From: Agrocybe praecox
Lineage: Eukaryota; Basidiomycota; Agaricomycetes; Agaricales; Agrocybaceae
DNA length: 64,000 nt
Reading direction: 5' to 3'
Assembly (NCBI GenBank): GCA_964017145.1
Contig: OZ024841.1
Coordinates: 1,302,001 to 1,366,000 of the forward strand
Positions 1-10,197 of this stretch are shown here, piece by piece (the stretch's first letter is position 1; each line of letters begins with the position of its first letter). The position numbers and the translations under genes are program-made. A model generated the notes under the pieces. That model did not search any database and had not been told where the DNA came from. It was given only the letters and a program-made list of their open reading frames with translations.

Positions 1-535
1 GAGGAGACGAATAGTGGCACACAATACGATGAAGGACGACTTCCCAAAACAGACAAGGAACTTCCATCTAAGGCATTCACAAAGGTCTACTTAGGAAACG
101 GAAAATTGCACTTGTAAAATGTACGTCCACATTGGATGGTCCCTTTCATCACACAATCCAGAGAGGTTCCGGCTGTACCTTTCCTCGTACATGTCCACTA
201 GCAAGCGACGAACGCATTGTGCGTGAGTGCGCTTTGGTGCGTTACCCAGCCGCATGCAGAAGTGGCCAAGGATAGTGGTTGAGGCGTCAGTTACGATGTG
301 GATAAAAAGGAGGGGGAAAGCATATCTCCCACTGTATATCGCTCGATCTAAGTTTTATACCGTTCTCTCGGCGAACATCTCGCGTGAAGCGTAAATAGAA
401 TTCGCAGAAAATCGAAATACACTCTATGCGACTAGAGTTATACGTTTAACGCATATAACTCTCTTTCTAGTGAGAGCGAGGCTTTAAATATGCAAGCCCG
501 AACGGACGCTGATTGTCATTGTGAACGTGGAGTGT
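1..535. other. left-edge stretch with unassigned open frames
   Basis: No gene is recognised here. Two open frames are visible. On the plus strand, frame 1 is open from the window edge to a TAA at about 115-117 and could be the last 38 codons of a gene lying mainly outside the window. On the minus strand, a frame is open from about 354 down to a TAA at 91-93 (about 87 codons), with codon use like that of real genes nearby and several ATGs inside, but no homology that I recognise. The two overlap, so at most one is likely to be real. Bases 355-535 hold nothing I can assign. Confidence 0.25.
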
Positions 536-1985
536 TGTTCACGCGAATGAGAGAAGGGGGCGAGTAAGAAAGCAGAGGAATGCATGTTGATTCAATGAGG
601 AGTACGGTACAGCAAGTAATAACAACAGAGACAGCAAGTTATCACAACAGAGAGAGTTATAAGACGATAAGTGAAGACAACCAGGACAAGGAAGGGGATG
701 CAAGGAGCAGAGCTCCGAAGTATGTTATAGATGAGAAAACAAGAAAGGAATGAGGGAAGAAAGTGAAAGAGACAAAAAACAGAAGAGGCGGATGGGGAAT
801 AGTCTAAATAAAGCAATGGAGACAATCGTATGAGTGTAAAAGAGGGTAAGTTAGTGCCAGAAGTGAAAGAGGGCAAATTATTCATCGGGATTGAGGGAGG
901 ATTCCGGCAAGTTGATATAGTCGAACAGGTCATCCAAGGTAGAGGATGAGTTGCTCTGCATGGACGAAAGCATGAAAGTTTCCAGGGACGGCGAGGTAGA
1001 GAGCTGGTATGGCAGTGGTTGTATAGGCATCGGTGCCTGTGGCATGTATCCTATCGGTGGACCGAATTGAGAATTCTCGTATTGTCCATATCCTTCAGAC
1101 TGTTGGACTCGGAAGTCTGCCATGGCTAACGTGCGGTCGGCTCCTGCGAAGGATTGGTGAGGGGTAGTAGGAAGATGATCAGGTAGGAATAGCTCGGGCT
1201 GAAGATAAAGAGGGTGTGAGTACAATCCTTCAGTCGTTTGAGTAGAGAAGACACGTACCATTTCGGCATATCCGTTGGTCTCCAAAGAATGACGAGGGCC
1301 CGCAATCTGCTCAACTGGGTTTTGAAGAGATGGTTGTGAATTGAATGGGAGTGTTTGGCGTTCAACCTCCTTGGCGGCCTCTGGTGAAATGTCGTTGCGA
1401 GAAGATGCTTGGTGTCTTGAATTCTTCATCGCCGCAACGTACATTTCCCTTTCCATCCTTGCTTCCTGGCGGAATGGTTGTTTCTCTTCTTTGGTCATCG
1501 TGCGCCATAACTCAGCTGCCCGTTTACTAAGCTGATTTTGCTGATTTTCTCCATTGGCGAGAGACGAGGCAACAAATTTCGAACGGAAGCAAATAAAGCT
1601 GTTTTTAGGCTGGCGGATGTGGTTGGGGCCCTTTGTTTTGTGAGATGTTTTTGGCTTCTTGGATTTTCGAGATGGGAGAGAAGTATCTGGACGCGCTTGA
1701 CGGTCTGAGTTGATGGGCGGCGGTGAAGAGACAACATTATCATTCTGTAAAGGGTACGGCCAGTACGGCCCGAGGGGCTGATATCCTACGGCATAGTATT
1801 ATGATTGGCTGATACATAGTAGTGATGACAACATACGCTCACCGCTATCCCTGTTTGCAGGTTGGCGAGTGTTCTCAGTCATCGTGCAAAAAATTGGATG
1901 CTAGGACGCCTCAGATATTGGAGTTGTTTTTGCGCTTCCTCTAGAGTCCTTTAACTCACGTTATAAGTTTTTCATTCCTTTCAGT
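536..1985 (+). repeat. left arm of a large inverted repeat
   Basis: This stretch matches 2935-4393 in reverse complement over nearly its whole length. The outer end is anchored by the GTTCACGCGAA motif near 538-548, which recurs inverted near 4384-4394. The inner end is anchored by TTATAAGTTTTTCATTCCTTT near 1962-1982, inverted near 2938-2958. The match covers the HMG gene, its promoter side and its 3' untranslated region, so a whole gene unit was duplicated in opposite orientation. The arms differ by scattered substitutions and small indels. Confidence 0.85.
878..1882 (-). CDS. HMG-box transcription factor, MATA-HMG type (copy 1)
   Basis: Probable DNA-binding transcription factor of the fungal mating-type HMG-box class (Sox/MATA type), expected in the nucleus. 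Three exons fit exactly: 1882-1843, 1785-1259 and 1198-878, giving 295 aa. Exon 1 starts MTENTRQPAN and joins through a TAG acceptor to GYQPLGPYW. The HMG box lies at about residues 65-135, with the typical RQPKNSFICFRS start, a central LSKRAAELW helix and a basic MTKEEKQPF stretch. A basic PSRKSKKPKTS segment precedes it and may serve as nuclear localisation signal. The C-terminal half is Ser/Pro/Gln-rich and ends in an acidic LDDLFDY segment resembling an activation domain. The second intron (1199-1258, 60 nt) has no stop and is a multiple of three, so it can be read through. The paralogue at 3030-4018 is divergent to it. Function in mating is inferred from family only. Confidence 0.85.
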
Positions 1986-2412
1986 CATCAAATTCTTCAC
2001 TGTCTTCCCTTATTTTTAGAATCCTTTCGGTCATCAAATTCTTCAATGTCCTCCCTATAACTTATATTTAGAATCTTTTCAACGCCGCGACTTCATTTAC
2101 ACATGATGCAATTTACGTAGGAGAGTACGGTATAATCTATAAAATGGCACACCGCAGTGTTTTTCAGTTGGCTAGAGGACATCAAAGGCACGTCCTAAAA
2201 TCACAAGAGTTTGACGATTTACTTGAACATCTTAAACTAGAGGACACTCGCAGTGAACGGCCAACGTCGACCCTTCTTAACCTTTTACCACCACCATCCG
2301 ACCGTGGGAACTGTTCCCTCCCGCGCTTCACCTCACACTAATAACGATCTAGCCTTCACATAAGTAGTAGGCGCTTTATATCTTTGTATGTAATGGAATT
2401 CTTGTCTGGAGT

Positions 2413-2641
2413 TCGAAACATGCGGCAGCCTGAAGGCACTTGAAAGCTAAAACTATTACCGGTGAGCGGGTCCCCGCCGGAAAGCTTTGAGTACATGTGC
2501 CGCTATGATGTCGCTGGAATTGGATATGTGCATGGCCGGCTCATGCCAGGAGAATTGTCGCAGGTCGGACCTTGAAAATGAGCGAAGAATCCACCTGCAG
2601 GAGACTGGAGTTCCTTCTTCTTCGCTTCTTTGACGCCCACG
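2413..2641 (+). repeat. dispersed repeat, copy A (inverted relative to 34.3 kb)
   Basis: The stretch running from the CTGGAGTTCGAAACATGCGG region through TTCTTCGCTTCTTTGACGCC is found in reverse complement at about 34237-34480 with high identity across more than 200 bp. Neither copy has a credible open frame, terminal inverted repeats or a recognisable transposase, so the class is unknown. It may be an unclassified transposable element fragment or a duplicated regulatory segment. Confidence 0.75.
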
Positions 2642-2734
2642 GGCCTGCTCATACCAAGAGAATCGGCGCAAGTCGAATGTTGAAAATGAGCGCAGAACCC
2701 ACCTGCAGGAGTTCCTTCTTATACAGAAAGGAAT

Positions 2735-2850
2735 GAAAAAACTTATAAGCAAGGACTTTGAAGGAAGCGCAAAAATAACTCCGATATCTGAGGCGTCCTA
2801 GCATCCAATCCTTTGCACAATGACTGAGAACACTCGACAAGATCCGAGAT
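2735..2850 (+). repeat. partial extra copy of HMG promoter and exon 1
   Basis: The segment from AGAAAGGAATGAAAAAACTT to the ATGACTGAGAACACTCG motif (ATG at 2820) repeats the sequence at about 2935-3046, which leads into exon 1 of the plus-strand HMG gene. The copy diverges just after the sixth codon, lacks the GTGAGC donor and is not followed by an HMG coding region. It is therefore a truncated duplicate start site rather than a gene. Confidence 0.7.
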
Positions 2851-2934
2851 TTGGCAAGTTTGGGAAGGAAAGAGCCACAGGTTTGGAGACAGCTTTTAAG
2901 ACCTTGGTGTCCAGAATTTTACTGATGGCAATAC

Positions 2935-4393
2935 AGAAAGGAATGAAAAAACTTATAAGCAAGGACTTTGGAGGAAGCGCAAAAACAACTTCAATATCTG
3001 AGGCGTCCTAGCATCCAATCCTTTGCACGATGACTGAGAACACTCGCCAACCTGCAAATATGAATAGCGGTGAGCATATGTTGTCATCAATATCCTATTG
3101 AACATCAGCCAATCATATCATGCCGAAGGATACCAGCCGCCCGGCACACCGTACTGGCAGTACTCTTTACAGAATGATAACCCTTCTGTTGTCTCTTCAC
3201 CACCACCCATCAACTCAGACCGTCAAGCGCGTCCAGATACTTCTCTCCCATCTCGAAAATCTAAGAAGCCAAAAACATCTCGCAAAACAAAGGGCCCCAA
3301 TCACATCCGTCAGCCTAAAAACAGCTTTATTTGCTTCCGTTCGAAATTTGTTGCCTCGTCTCTCGCCAATGGAGAAAATCAGCAAAATGAGCTTAGTAAA
3401 CGGGCAGCTGAGTTATGGCGTACGATGACCAAAGAAGAGAAACAACCATTCCGCGAGGAAGCAAGGATGGAAAGGGGAATGTACGTCGCGGTGATGAAGA
3501 ATTCAAATCTAGAGGCATCTTCTCGCAACGACATTTCACCAGAGGCCGCCAAGGAGGTTGAACGCGAAACACTCCCATTCAATCCGCAACCATATCTCCA
3601 AAACCCAGTTGAGCAGATTGCGGGCCCTCGTCATTCTTCAGAGGCCAACGGATATGCTGAAATGGTACGTGTCTTCTCCAATTAAATGATTGAAGGTTTG
3701 TACTCACACCCTCTTTATTGTCAGCCCGAGCTATTCCTACCTGATCATCCTCCTACTTTCCCTCACCAATCCTTCGCAGGAGCCGACCGCACGTTACCCA
3801 TGGCAGGCTTCCGAGTCCAACAGCCTGAAGGATACGGACAGTACGAGGATTTTCGATTCGATCCACTGATGGGATACAATCCGCCATACCCGCTCTCTAG
3901 TCCGCCTCCCCAGGAAACTTTCATGCTTTCGTCCATGCAGAGCAACTCATCCTTGACCTTGGATGACCTGTTCGACTATTTCAACTTGCCGGAATCCTCC
4001 CTCAATCCCGATGAATAATTTGCCCTCGTTTCGCTTCTGGCACTAACTTACCATCTTTTACACTCATAGGGTCGTCTCCATTGCTTTCTTCTCTCCTCTT
4101 ACCTTGGACTTATTTTGTTTGGACTATTCCTCATCCGCCTCTTCTGTCTTCTCGTCTCTTTCACTTTCTTCCCTTATTCCTTTCTTGTTTTCTCATCCAT
4201 AACATACTTCGGAGCTCTGCTCCTGGCGTCTCCTTCCTTGTCCTCGTTGTCTTCGCTTGTAATCTTAGAACTCTCTCTCTTGTTGTTACTTGCTGTCTCT
4301 CTGTTGTTATTACTTGCTGTACCATACACCTCGTCGAATCAACATGCACTCCTCTGCTTCCTTACTTGCCCTCTTCTTTCCTTCGCGTGAACA
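2935..4393 (-). repeat. right arm of the large inverted repeat
   Basis: Reverse-complement partner of 536-1985, holding the second HMG gene together with a long pyrimidine-rich 3' untranslated region (about 4019-4393). The two arms are separated by about 0.95 kb. A gypsy-type retrotransposon fragment begins within about 100 bp of the outer end of this arm. Confidence 0.85.
3030..4018 (+). CDS. HMG-box transcription factor, MATA-HMG type (copy 2)
   Basis: Paralogue of the gene at 878-1882, in divergent orientation. Exons 3030-3069, 3129-3664 and 3725-4018 keep frame throughout and give 289 aa. Exon 1 encodes MTENTRQPANMNS; the first intron starts GTGAGC and uses an AAG acceptor where copy 1 has TAG. 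The HMG box sits at about residues 67-137 (RQPKNSFICFRS ... MTKEEKQPF). The C-terminus keeps the acidic LDDLFDYFNLPESS segment, but a stretch rich in Met/Pro/Gln found in copy 1 is shortened. The second intron (3665-3724, 60 nt, GTACGT...CAG) contains an in-frame TAA, so here it must be spliced out for full-length protein, unlike in copy 1. Likely a nuclear DNA-binding regulator; target genes are unknown. Confidence 0.85.
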
Positions 4394-4485
4394 TCTGACC
4401 TTGCCTGTAACAGTTTGATTCGACCACTGTCCCCGTCCCCGTCCCCCTTTCCTTCACATCCTCCCTCTCACCTTTCCCGGCCATC

Positions 4486-5428
4486 ATGGATCCCAACGTC
4501 CCTCAGCATGCTGTGAACGCACCCAACTTCGACTCCGTAGCTCAACAAATGGACTTTCAAGCTCAAGCTCAAGCCCAGGTACCACAACTCATCGAGCAAG
4601 AACGTTTGACTCTGGCGAGCCGTTGCTGCTCTCGGTCGTGCTTACGACAATACTACGACCGGCTCAAGGACACCGTCAAGACATCACTCTGTGTGCAACC
4701 GCAAAGGGCGGTACTTTTCTCAAAACTTTGAGGAGTATTCCAGAAACTTGCATGGACATCGACATCGAGCTCCACTCTCTTTCCCTCAACTCTTATTTCA
4801 ATTGTTTCTCTTCCTCCTCATCTAACTACCGCAGACCTTTCCAATCCAATTCCACCACTACTTCCTCCTCACAACCCGCCGCTCCTCGCTCCTTCAACAA
4901 TGATGTCGTCGCCATGGAAGTCGATGCCATCCGCTGTGGACCACTTACTCCCCAAGAAAAGGACCGGCGCAAGAAGGAAGGCCTCTGCCTTTACTGCGGC
5001 CAGGGCAGGAATCCTAAAGCTAGTCCCAGCTCTGGAAATACTTAAACGGTAGCTCCTTGAACCCGGTCCTTGGGCTGCAGACCACCGGTGCTAGGACCCC
5101 TGCAGATACCACTACGGCACCCACCCACGTACGCCATTCCGATGGCAAGTTTCTTCATCTCCAGCACCAGAACACACCCTCATCTCAATCACCCTCGACT
5201 TCCCAAACCAAAATTGAACCCATTCGTACCGCTGCTCTTATCGACTCTGGCGCTTCACAATCCTGCGTCTCTGAACGTTTCGCCATTCGTCATTCCCCCC
5301 CTCGCCATCTCAAGGACACCCATAACCCATCCTCGCCATGGACGACCGTCCTTATTTCATCAAGTCAGAAGCTAAAAGGTATAACGCACTTGACTTGGAT
5401 TTATTTGACTGCAGGACTAATATGGTGA
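4486..5428 (+). pseudogene. Ty3/gypsy-type Gag-protease remnant
   Basis: A decayed piece of an LTR retrotransposon in at least three frames. The first part starts MDPNVPQHAVNAP with a Gln/Ala-rich stretch. A second frame carries VDAIRCGPLTPQEKDRRKK followed by GLCLYCGQG, the start of a Gag zinc knuckle of the CX2C type whose remaining His/Cys are lost at a break near 5043. A third frame carries AALIDSGASQSCVSERFA, matching the retroviral-type aspartic protease active site (D-S-G-A-S). No reverse transcriptase or integrase follows, and no LTR was recognised. The element is incomplete and inactive. Confidence 0.75.
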
Positions 5429-5843
5429 AGGAGACCGGATGACCGAGCCTGATTTGCAAGTCATAGCGCATAATAGTTTTTGCAAATTTAAAATGTTGGA
5501 CCAGAAGTTGAGCGGTTTCTTGATACTAGCGGTTTCCTTTTGTTTTCGTGGATACACAACGACAGTGTCATGAAGAGGCACAAAGTAGGGACTGAAAAGG
5601 TGAATCTTATCAGAAATCTAGGACAAAGATGAACAGGGAAAGTGGTGGTTTGTGTTAGAATTTCTGTTCCCCACATCTTCCCCACAATGGGTGTCTATCG
5701 GCTAGATCCGGCAATGTTAAACCCGTAAAACCGGTGTCTCCAACTAGTAACGTCAACTCTACCGTCACCATTTTCTATAGTGGCTCTGATTCAAAGGAGT
5801 CTCAGTCAAGACAAGAACTGTGATCGATAACAAGTTTAGTACG
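5429..5843. other. intergenic, upstream of the PEBP gene
   Basis: I see no gene here. The minus-strand frame at 5488-5685 has no recognisable protein features. The stretch presumably holds the promoter of the PEBP-family gene; a GTG and several stops precede its ATG. Confidence 0.4.
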
Positions 5844-6641
5844 ATGTCCTTTCTTGTACGCATCCACTTACAACGACAAAGAAATCCACTACTTTTCGCA
5901 AAACAAGCACCTCGAACTTTCTTTTGTCGCAACATGTCATCAGGTCAAGGAAATGCTACCGAAGTCCTCCGCGCTCTCCATGCAGAGCAAGTCATTCCAG
6001 ATGTTATCCCAGAGTCCGCAAACTTCACCCCAGAGGTCTTTTTTTCTGTCTCATGGACCTCGAATGGGGAAGAGATATCGCTGCCCGGTACCAAAATCGC
6101 GCGCGACCTCACTGTCGATGAGCCTGAAATCAAGATACAGTCTCCACACTCGCTTCCGTCTGACGCGACCTACACGCTTGTAATGACTGACCCCGATGCA
6201 CCCTCTCGTGCTGACCGAAAATATGGGCAATGGAGACACTGGGTGGTATGTTTCGCCTTGCAAGTCTTTCATCTACAAACTCATTCTTGGTTCGGTCAGT
6301 TACCCGGTCTGAAGCTCCCCAGTGATGCTGCAGTATTTCAGAAATCAACCAAGGGTGCGACCACCCCGTACTATCCTCCTGCCCCAGGGGCAGGTTCAGG
6401 ATTTCACCGATACAGCAAGTATCTATTATGATTATCAATTACTGACGTCATTGATGAATGCTCTTGCTCAGTATTTCTTCTTTTCCGTGAGCCAGCTGGG
6501 GGCATAACTATCGCAACCAGTGCTGTGGAACACAAGGTTGAGCCAGCAAGTCGAAGGAACTGGAATGCCATGAAGTTCGCCCACGAGTACAATTTGAAAC
6601 TTGTCGGCGCCAATTTCCTCTTGACAGAGGTAAAGGAGTGA
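5844..6641 (+). CDS. PEBP-family protein (phosphatidylethanolamine-binding / TFS1-like)
   Basis: Member of the phosphatidylethanolamine-binding protein family, which includes yeast Tfs1, an inhibitor of carboxypeptidase Y, and eukaryotic kinase regulators; the actual ligand here is unknown. Exons 5844-6245, 6300-6414 and 6472-6641 give 228 aa in perfect frame. Family hallmarks are present: TDPDAPSRADRKYGQWRHW (ligand-pocket motif, about residues 115-134), TTPYYPPAPGAGSGFHRY and LLFREPAGG. The second intron has a GC donor (GCAAGT) and a CAG acceptor; only this choice restores the HRY-IFLLFREP motif. The first ATG gives an Arg-rich, acid-free N-terminus (MSFLVRIHLQRQRNPLL) that could target mitochondria. 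A second Met about 31 codons on (MSSGQG) would give the usual cytosolic length, so two forms are possible. Confidence 0.9.
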
Positions 6642-6964
6642 GGAAATTTGTTGTTCCAGCGGCACACGAACTCCCAAAGAATGGACCTGAAAAAATTAAC
6701 CATAATTGTCAAGTTCTCGTTTGAAGTTACAATCCCAGTGCCAACATGTAATTATAGTGCGCCCAGTGTATTCTTATCAATCCTGTGATTGCATGTCCAG
6801 ACGTATTCTCCTCAGATTCGGAAGATATTGAGACTTAGACCAACACTGACACACAGAATCCTTTGTCTTGCCGTCGAGGTGCAAGAAATCAGAACAGCTA
6901 AGCTGAGGAGTATCATCAGACCCCAGAAATCAAAGAGCCGGTAAGGGGTTTTGCTGAAAGGTAA
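6642..6964. other. intergenic, downstream of the PEBP gene
   Basis: This is the 3' side of the PEBP-family gene. I see no coding region, RNA gene or repeat here before the MITE at 6965. Confidence 0.4.
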
Positions 6965-7105
6965 CACCTCGCGAAGCTCAACTTTGCGGGTTACCCGAAA
7001 ACTAGCGAAAAACCACGAGTTTGGGTTATCGGGTCACCTGAAACTATGAAATCATAGTTTTTCGCAAATTTTCGGATGACCTGAAAAGTTGATGTTCCCA
7101 GGGTG
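6965..7105. mobile_element. MITE, CACC-terminus family (copy 1)
   Basis: About 141 bp with terminal inverted repeats starting CACC, each containing CAACTTT, a GGGTTA/AGGTCA step, CCGAAAA and GCGAAAAAC. It is directly flanked by TAA on both sides (6962-6964 and 7106-7108), a 3-bp target duplication of the kind made by PIF/Harbinger elements. It encodes nothing. A related copy lies at 29805-29935. Confidence 0.65.
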
Positions 7106-8596
7106 TAAGTCCCTCTGTATGATTGTTGGAGGCCTCGCTGACGAGACTGTTAGCTTCAAGTCCTGTTAAGAGCGAGGATGTCCTAAGTACACGGCAGCAA
7201 ATTAATCTTCGCAATAGTTAACCATGCTTCAAAAAGCTGGTATAGTTAGCACATTTCGCTAGCTTCAATAATCACTCACGAATCACCATCCGAGTTGATG
7301 ATTCTTCCAGTGGTGGAGTGACATGAAAGTAGAAAGTCAGAATCCGGTCCAGAGAGGCTCAAAAAGGCAGGCAGGACTCTTATATCCAGCAGGAAAAACC
7401 GAAGTTTATCTTGTTGTCTCCTTAATTCCATGGCCATGAACGAGCGGGTACAGAGGAAACACATTTAAAAAAACCAATGATTACTTCGGATCCGAACGAC
7501 AAAAGCGCAAATATCGCAGAGCAAGTCCGATCCAAAGAAATATTTGTAGCTCGAAGACCTATGCCACTGTTTCTCTGGGCGCTGGTTCCGAGTGCTGGAA
7601 CTTGGAAATCCTGGAAGATGAAGAACTAGAGTTTTGCTTTGAAGTCTTAGCAGCTTTGGATCTTGGCATTTTGTGGAGGTGGAGCAAAAGAAAATAGTGG
7701 CCACGCGTCAAATTTGCTTACTGACATAATCCGCATATATTTGTTGCGGCGCTTAAACTTGGATCGCGTCTTCTTAGTGTTGTCGCACAGTGCAGTCAAG
7801 TCGCCGTGAAGCGAAATTAGTGCCCCTGTGACACGCCTCACAGCAAACACAGTGCGCTGTGAGGCGCCGTGATGGCTGCATAGAAATATTCCCACACATA
7901 ACGCAAAAAAACGCAAGTATTGATTATACAAGAACCATAAGCGAATTATGCTCCAAAATTTGAAAGAATAGACTTTATAACAAAATTCATTCATTCTGCG
8001 CACTTTTTCTTTCAAAAATTCAATACCATACCTCATATTTGCGAGTCAAACGAAAACTTGACGAAAACATGGAGCGAGCGATTACTAATCATTGATCATC
8101 AGGGATATTAATAGTTGGTTGTTACTAATTATAGTCGAGTAAATGCCTCGTAGAAGTTGTGCAACATATCGCATCCAATATGTGATTTCTTCGACTTAAT
8201 ATATAGAGGAAAAATAATATTAACCTTTATCACGTATTTTCAAGAGTTTTTGACCGTCAGATACATGTGGACTGCCAGATTATTAGCCAGCATGTATTTT
8301 CTTACGTTATTCACGCGGAACTGCACAGTAACCTCACGGTAACTGTATCAGGCTGTGCAGTGTGTCTGAGTTTGAAATCTCACAGTGCAGTCACAGTCAC
8401 CTCACATTGGCTGCGCTGTGGCGGCAGCACTACCGTCTTCTGTCTACCGAGTACTGACTCGGATGTTCGTTGTTGGGCAGCAAATAGCTAGCAAAAGGAA
8501 GGAACGATTAAATTAGCTGAAAGTAGTAAAATAGATGATTCTCCGCCCTCTAACAAAGTAGATTCGACCCATTTGTCAATTTAGGCACCATGGCAA
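7106..8596. other. long intergenic stretch
   Basis: No gene is recognised. Short minus-strand frames (7276-7464, 7465-7704, 7647-8036) lack domains and look like chance frames. Two zones at about 7780-7880 and 8320-8420 are rich in CACAGTGCAGTCA / GCTGTG words on both strands and may be ends of an old transposable element, but I could not define borders. Confidence 0.35.
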
Positions 8597-9841
8597 TCAG
8601 TGTCCCTGCGATTCTTTCACACCGCTCATCATATGCAAAAACGAGGAACTCTTCCTCTTGGGGTCTCTCCTAAATCTGCTCCGTAGTTTTTCCAATTTAA
8701 TCCTTTTCACGACACGGGGAAAATGTTTCGCAAAGTAGGCGGTAAAACGGGTCGATATATCCTTCATGTTAGATTTTCCTGCTTTAGAATCTTCAACTGG
8801 CGGTCCCGGTCGACGATCAGGTGAAGAGTTACGCGTAACTGGTGCAGATTGGTGTTGTTCCATCGCGGGCGAGGGTGCTGTTATCAAGCGTTCAGTCAGA
8901 GGGAGGGATGAGTCCTGATTGGGGGCATCGTTCCTCCAAGAACCCGTAAAAAATTGTGGATCTGAGTCTTCCATCTCTGAGATCTATAAATTATTCCAAT
9001 CAGGACATTTGTACGACATAAAGCTTTTAGATTTGATAATACATACCATTTGAACATAGGCAGCATATTGTGATCTCAGTGTCGTCCACCTCTTGACGAG
9101 GTCCGGATCCTTGAATCGGTCAAGGTATTCAGCTAGAGGCTGGCCAGGCTTGTATGGGGGGTGCGTCTCGATATTCATCTTGTCCCACCAACTCGCAAAA
9201 GTCGAAATTTGATCGCCAAATTTGGCCAAAGTTTCAACGTCGCTAATGTTGAACGGCGGGAGATTCTTTACTTTCCGTTCGGATTTTTTGGGATCATAGT
9301 CCTTCTTCAATGCATCCGGATTTAACTTGGATACGGTCTGCAGTAGAAAATGACGTGGTAGAATTTACGGTCAATTGGCGTTCGTTATGGAATTATCTCT
9401 ATGCTTACTGCGTATATGTCAGTTCGAACGTCTCGGAATGCTTCAAGAGCCTTGTGAGCATTGTCGCGCGCCTGCTTGGCCAGCTCCATCATCCCAGACA
9501 GGTATTGTTGCAAATCTTCTTCATCTTCGATAGTATCTAGGGTGGCGAGAAAGAGGACTTCCTCCGTCACGGTGAAGCCACTGTACGCAGCAGAGACGCC
9601 CATTTGAATGGCTCCAACATATTTGGAAGCCTGAAGAGCTATGTCTTTCACGATGGCATCTTGTGGTCTAGGGATTGCATATGTTTAATCGCCATATCCA
9701 AGAAATGTGGAATCATACGAACGACGAAGACTCAACAAGCGTCCAAGGTTTGAGGAGAGTGAGAGATTGCCTTGTTATTTCAGTGAGGCTTCTGAGGTCG
9801 CAATCTTGAGGATTTGAGAGTGTGTAAGATGTTGAAGCCAT
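8597..9841 (-). CDS. helical-bundle family protein with basic C-terminal tail
   Basis: Function unknown. Paralogue of the genes at 27616-29424 and 30571-32548. It starts MASTSYTLSNPQD at 9841. A later exon (about 9651-9385) carries DAIVKDIALQASKYVGAI, a glycine-containing hydrophobic helix (SAAYSGFTVTEEVLFLATL) and ARDNAHKALEAFRDVRTDIYAV, aligning with QLQTYARAIDFSVDAATTG and its neighbours in the paralogues. The next exon holds VETLAKFGDQISTFASWWDK and WTTLRSQYAAYVQM, matching FGGILGGFVNWWND / YRGYVNEV. Instead of the beta-rich domain of its relatives, the last exon (8974-8597) is Ser/Pro-rich and then strongly basic (VVKRIKLEKLRSRFRRDPKR). At least four exons on the minus strand; exact junctions between exons 1 and 2 are approximate. 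The helical part is likely a coiled bundle. Confidence 0.6.
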
Positions 9842-10197
9842 CGTGGTGTCAATGGACGATGAGTGGAGGCTGGAGCTTTGTTCAACGGGTTTCGTGATAA
9901 GAAGCACACCATTGGAACGAATATAAGTATAACGAGAAAACGAGGACCCTCGATGGCAGACCGATCCGATTCCATGCAAACGTTTGAACAGAGTCGCCGG
10001 ACAGTTCTCGGCATATATAAACGAGGCCTACACTGTGCGTCAGGAACAATTTTAGATAGACCTCACAAATATAGGTACGGACGCTTGTCCAATTCAGATG
10101 AAGTGTCCAATCAACCAGGTAAAGAAGCCAGGTCCCGATAATGGAACATGCCGGGTTTGGTTTGTCACATTAAAAAGAAGAGAGACCAAAACGTGTA
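9842..10197. other. intergenic between two minus-strand genes
   Basis: Upstream side of the helical-family gene and downstream side of the secreted-protein gene. The frames seen across it are not supported by any motif. I see nothing else. Confidence 0.4.

Larger units (their letters stand above)
1986..2934. other. spacer between inverted-repeat arms
   Basis: This is the central spacer of the inverted repeat and the shared upstream side of both HMG genes. It has no convincing gene. It holds several repeat pieces: a block near 2413-2641 that recurs inverted near 34.24-34.48 kb; two tandem versions of a roughly 65-bp unit (about 2548-2617 and 2651-2717, both ending CCACCTGCAGGAG); and a partial extra copy of the HMG promoter/exon 1 region (2735-2850). 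The short open frame at 2144-2341 has no recognisable features. Confidence 0.6.

Noticed and set aside
3665..3724. Premature TAA at 3683-3685 in the second HMG gene, first read as a nonsense mutation
   Set aside because: It lies inside a well-formed GTACGT...CAG intron of 60 nt that is conserved in position in the other copy, and the exons on both sides join in frame.
5820..6431. Longer upstream start for the PEBP gene (5820)
   Set aside because: The first codon there is GTG, not used in eukaryotic nuclear genes; the first ATG is at 5844.
7647..8036. 129-codon minus-strand frame
   Set aside because: No recognisable domain, mixed composition, and it overlaps repeat-like CACAGTG sequence; likely chance.
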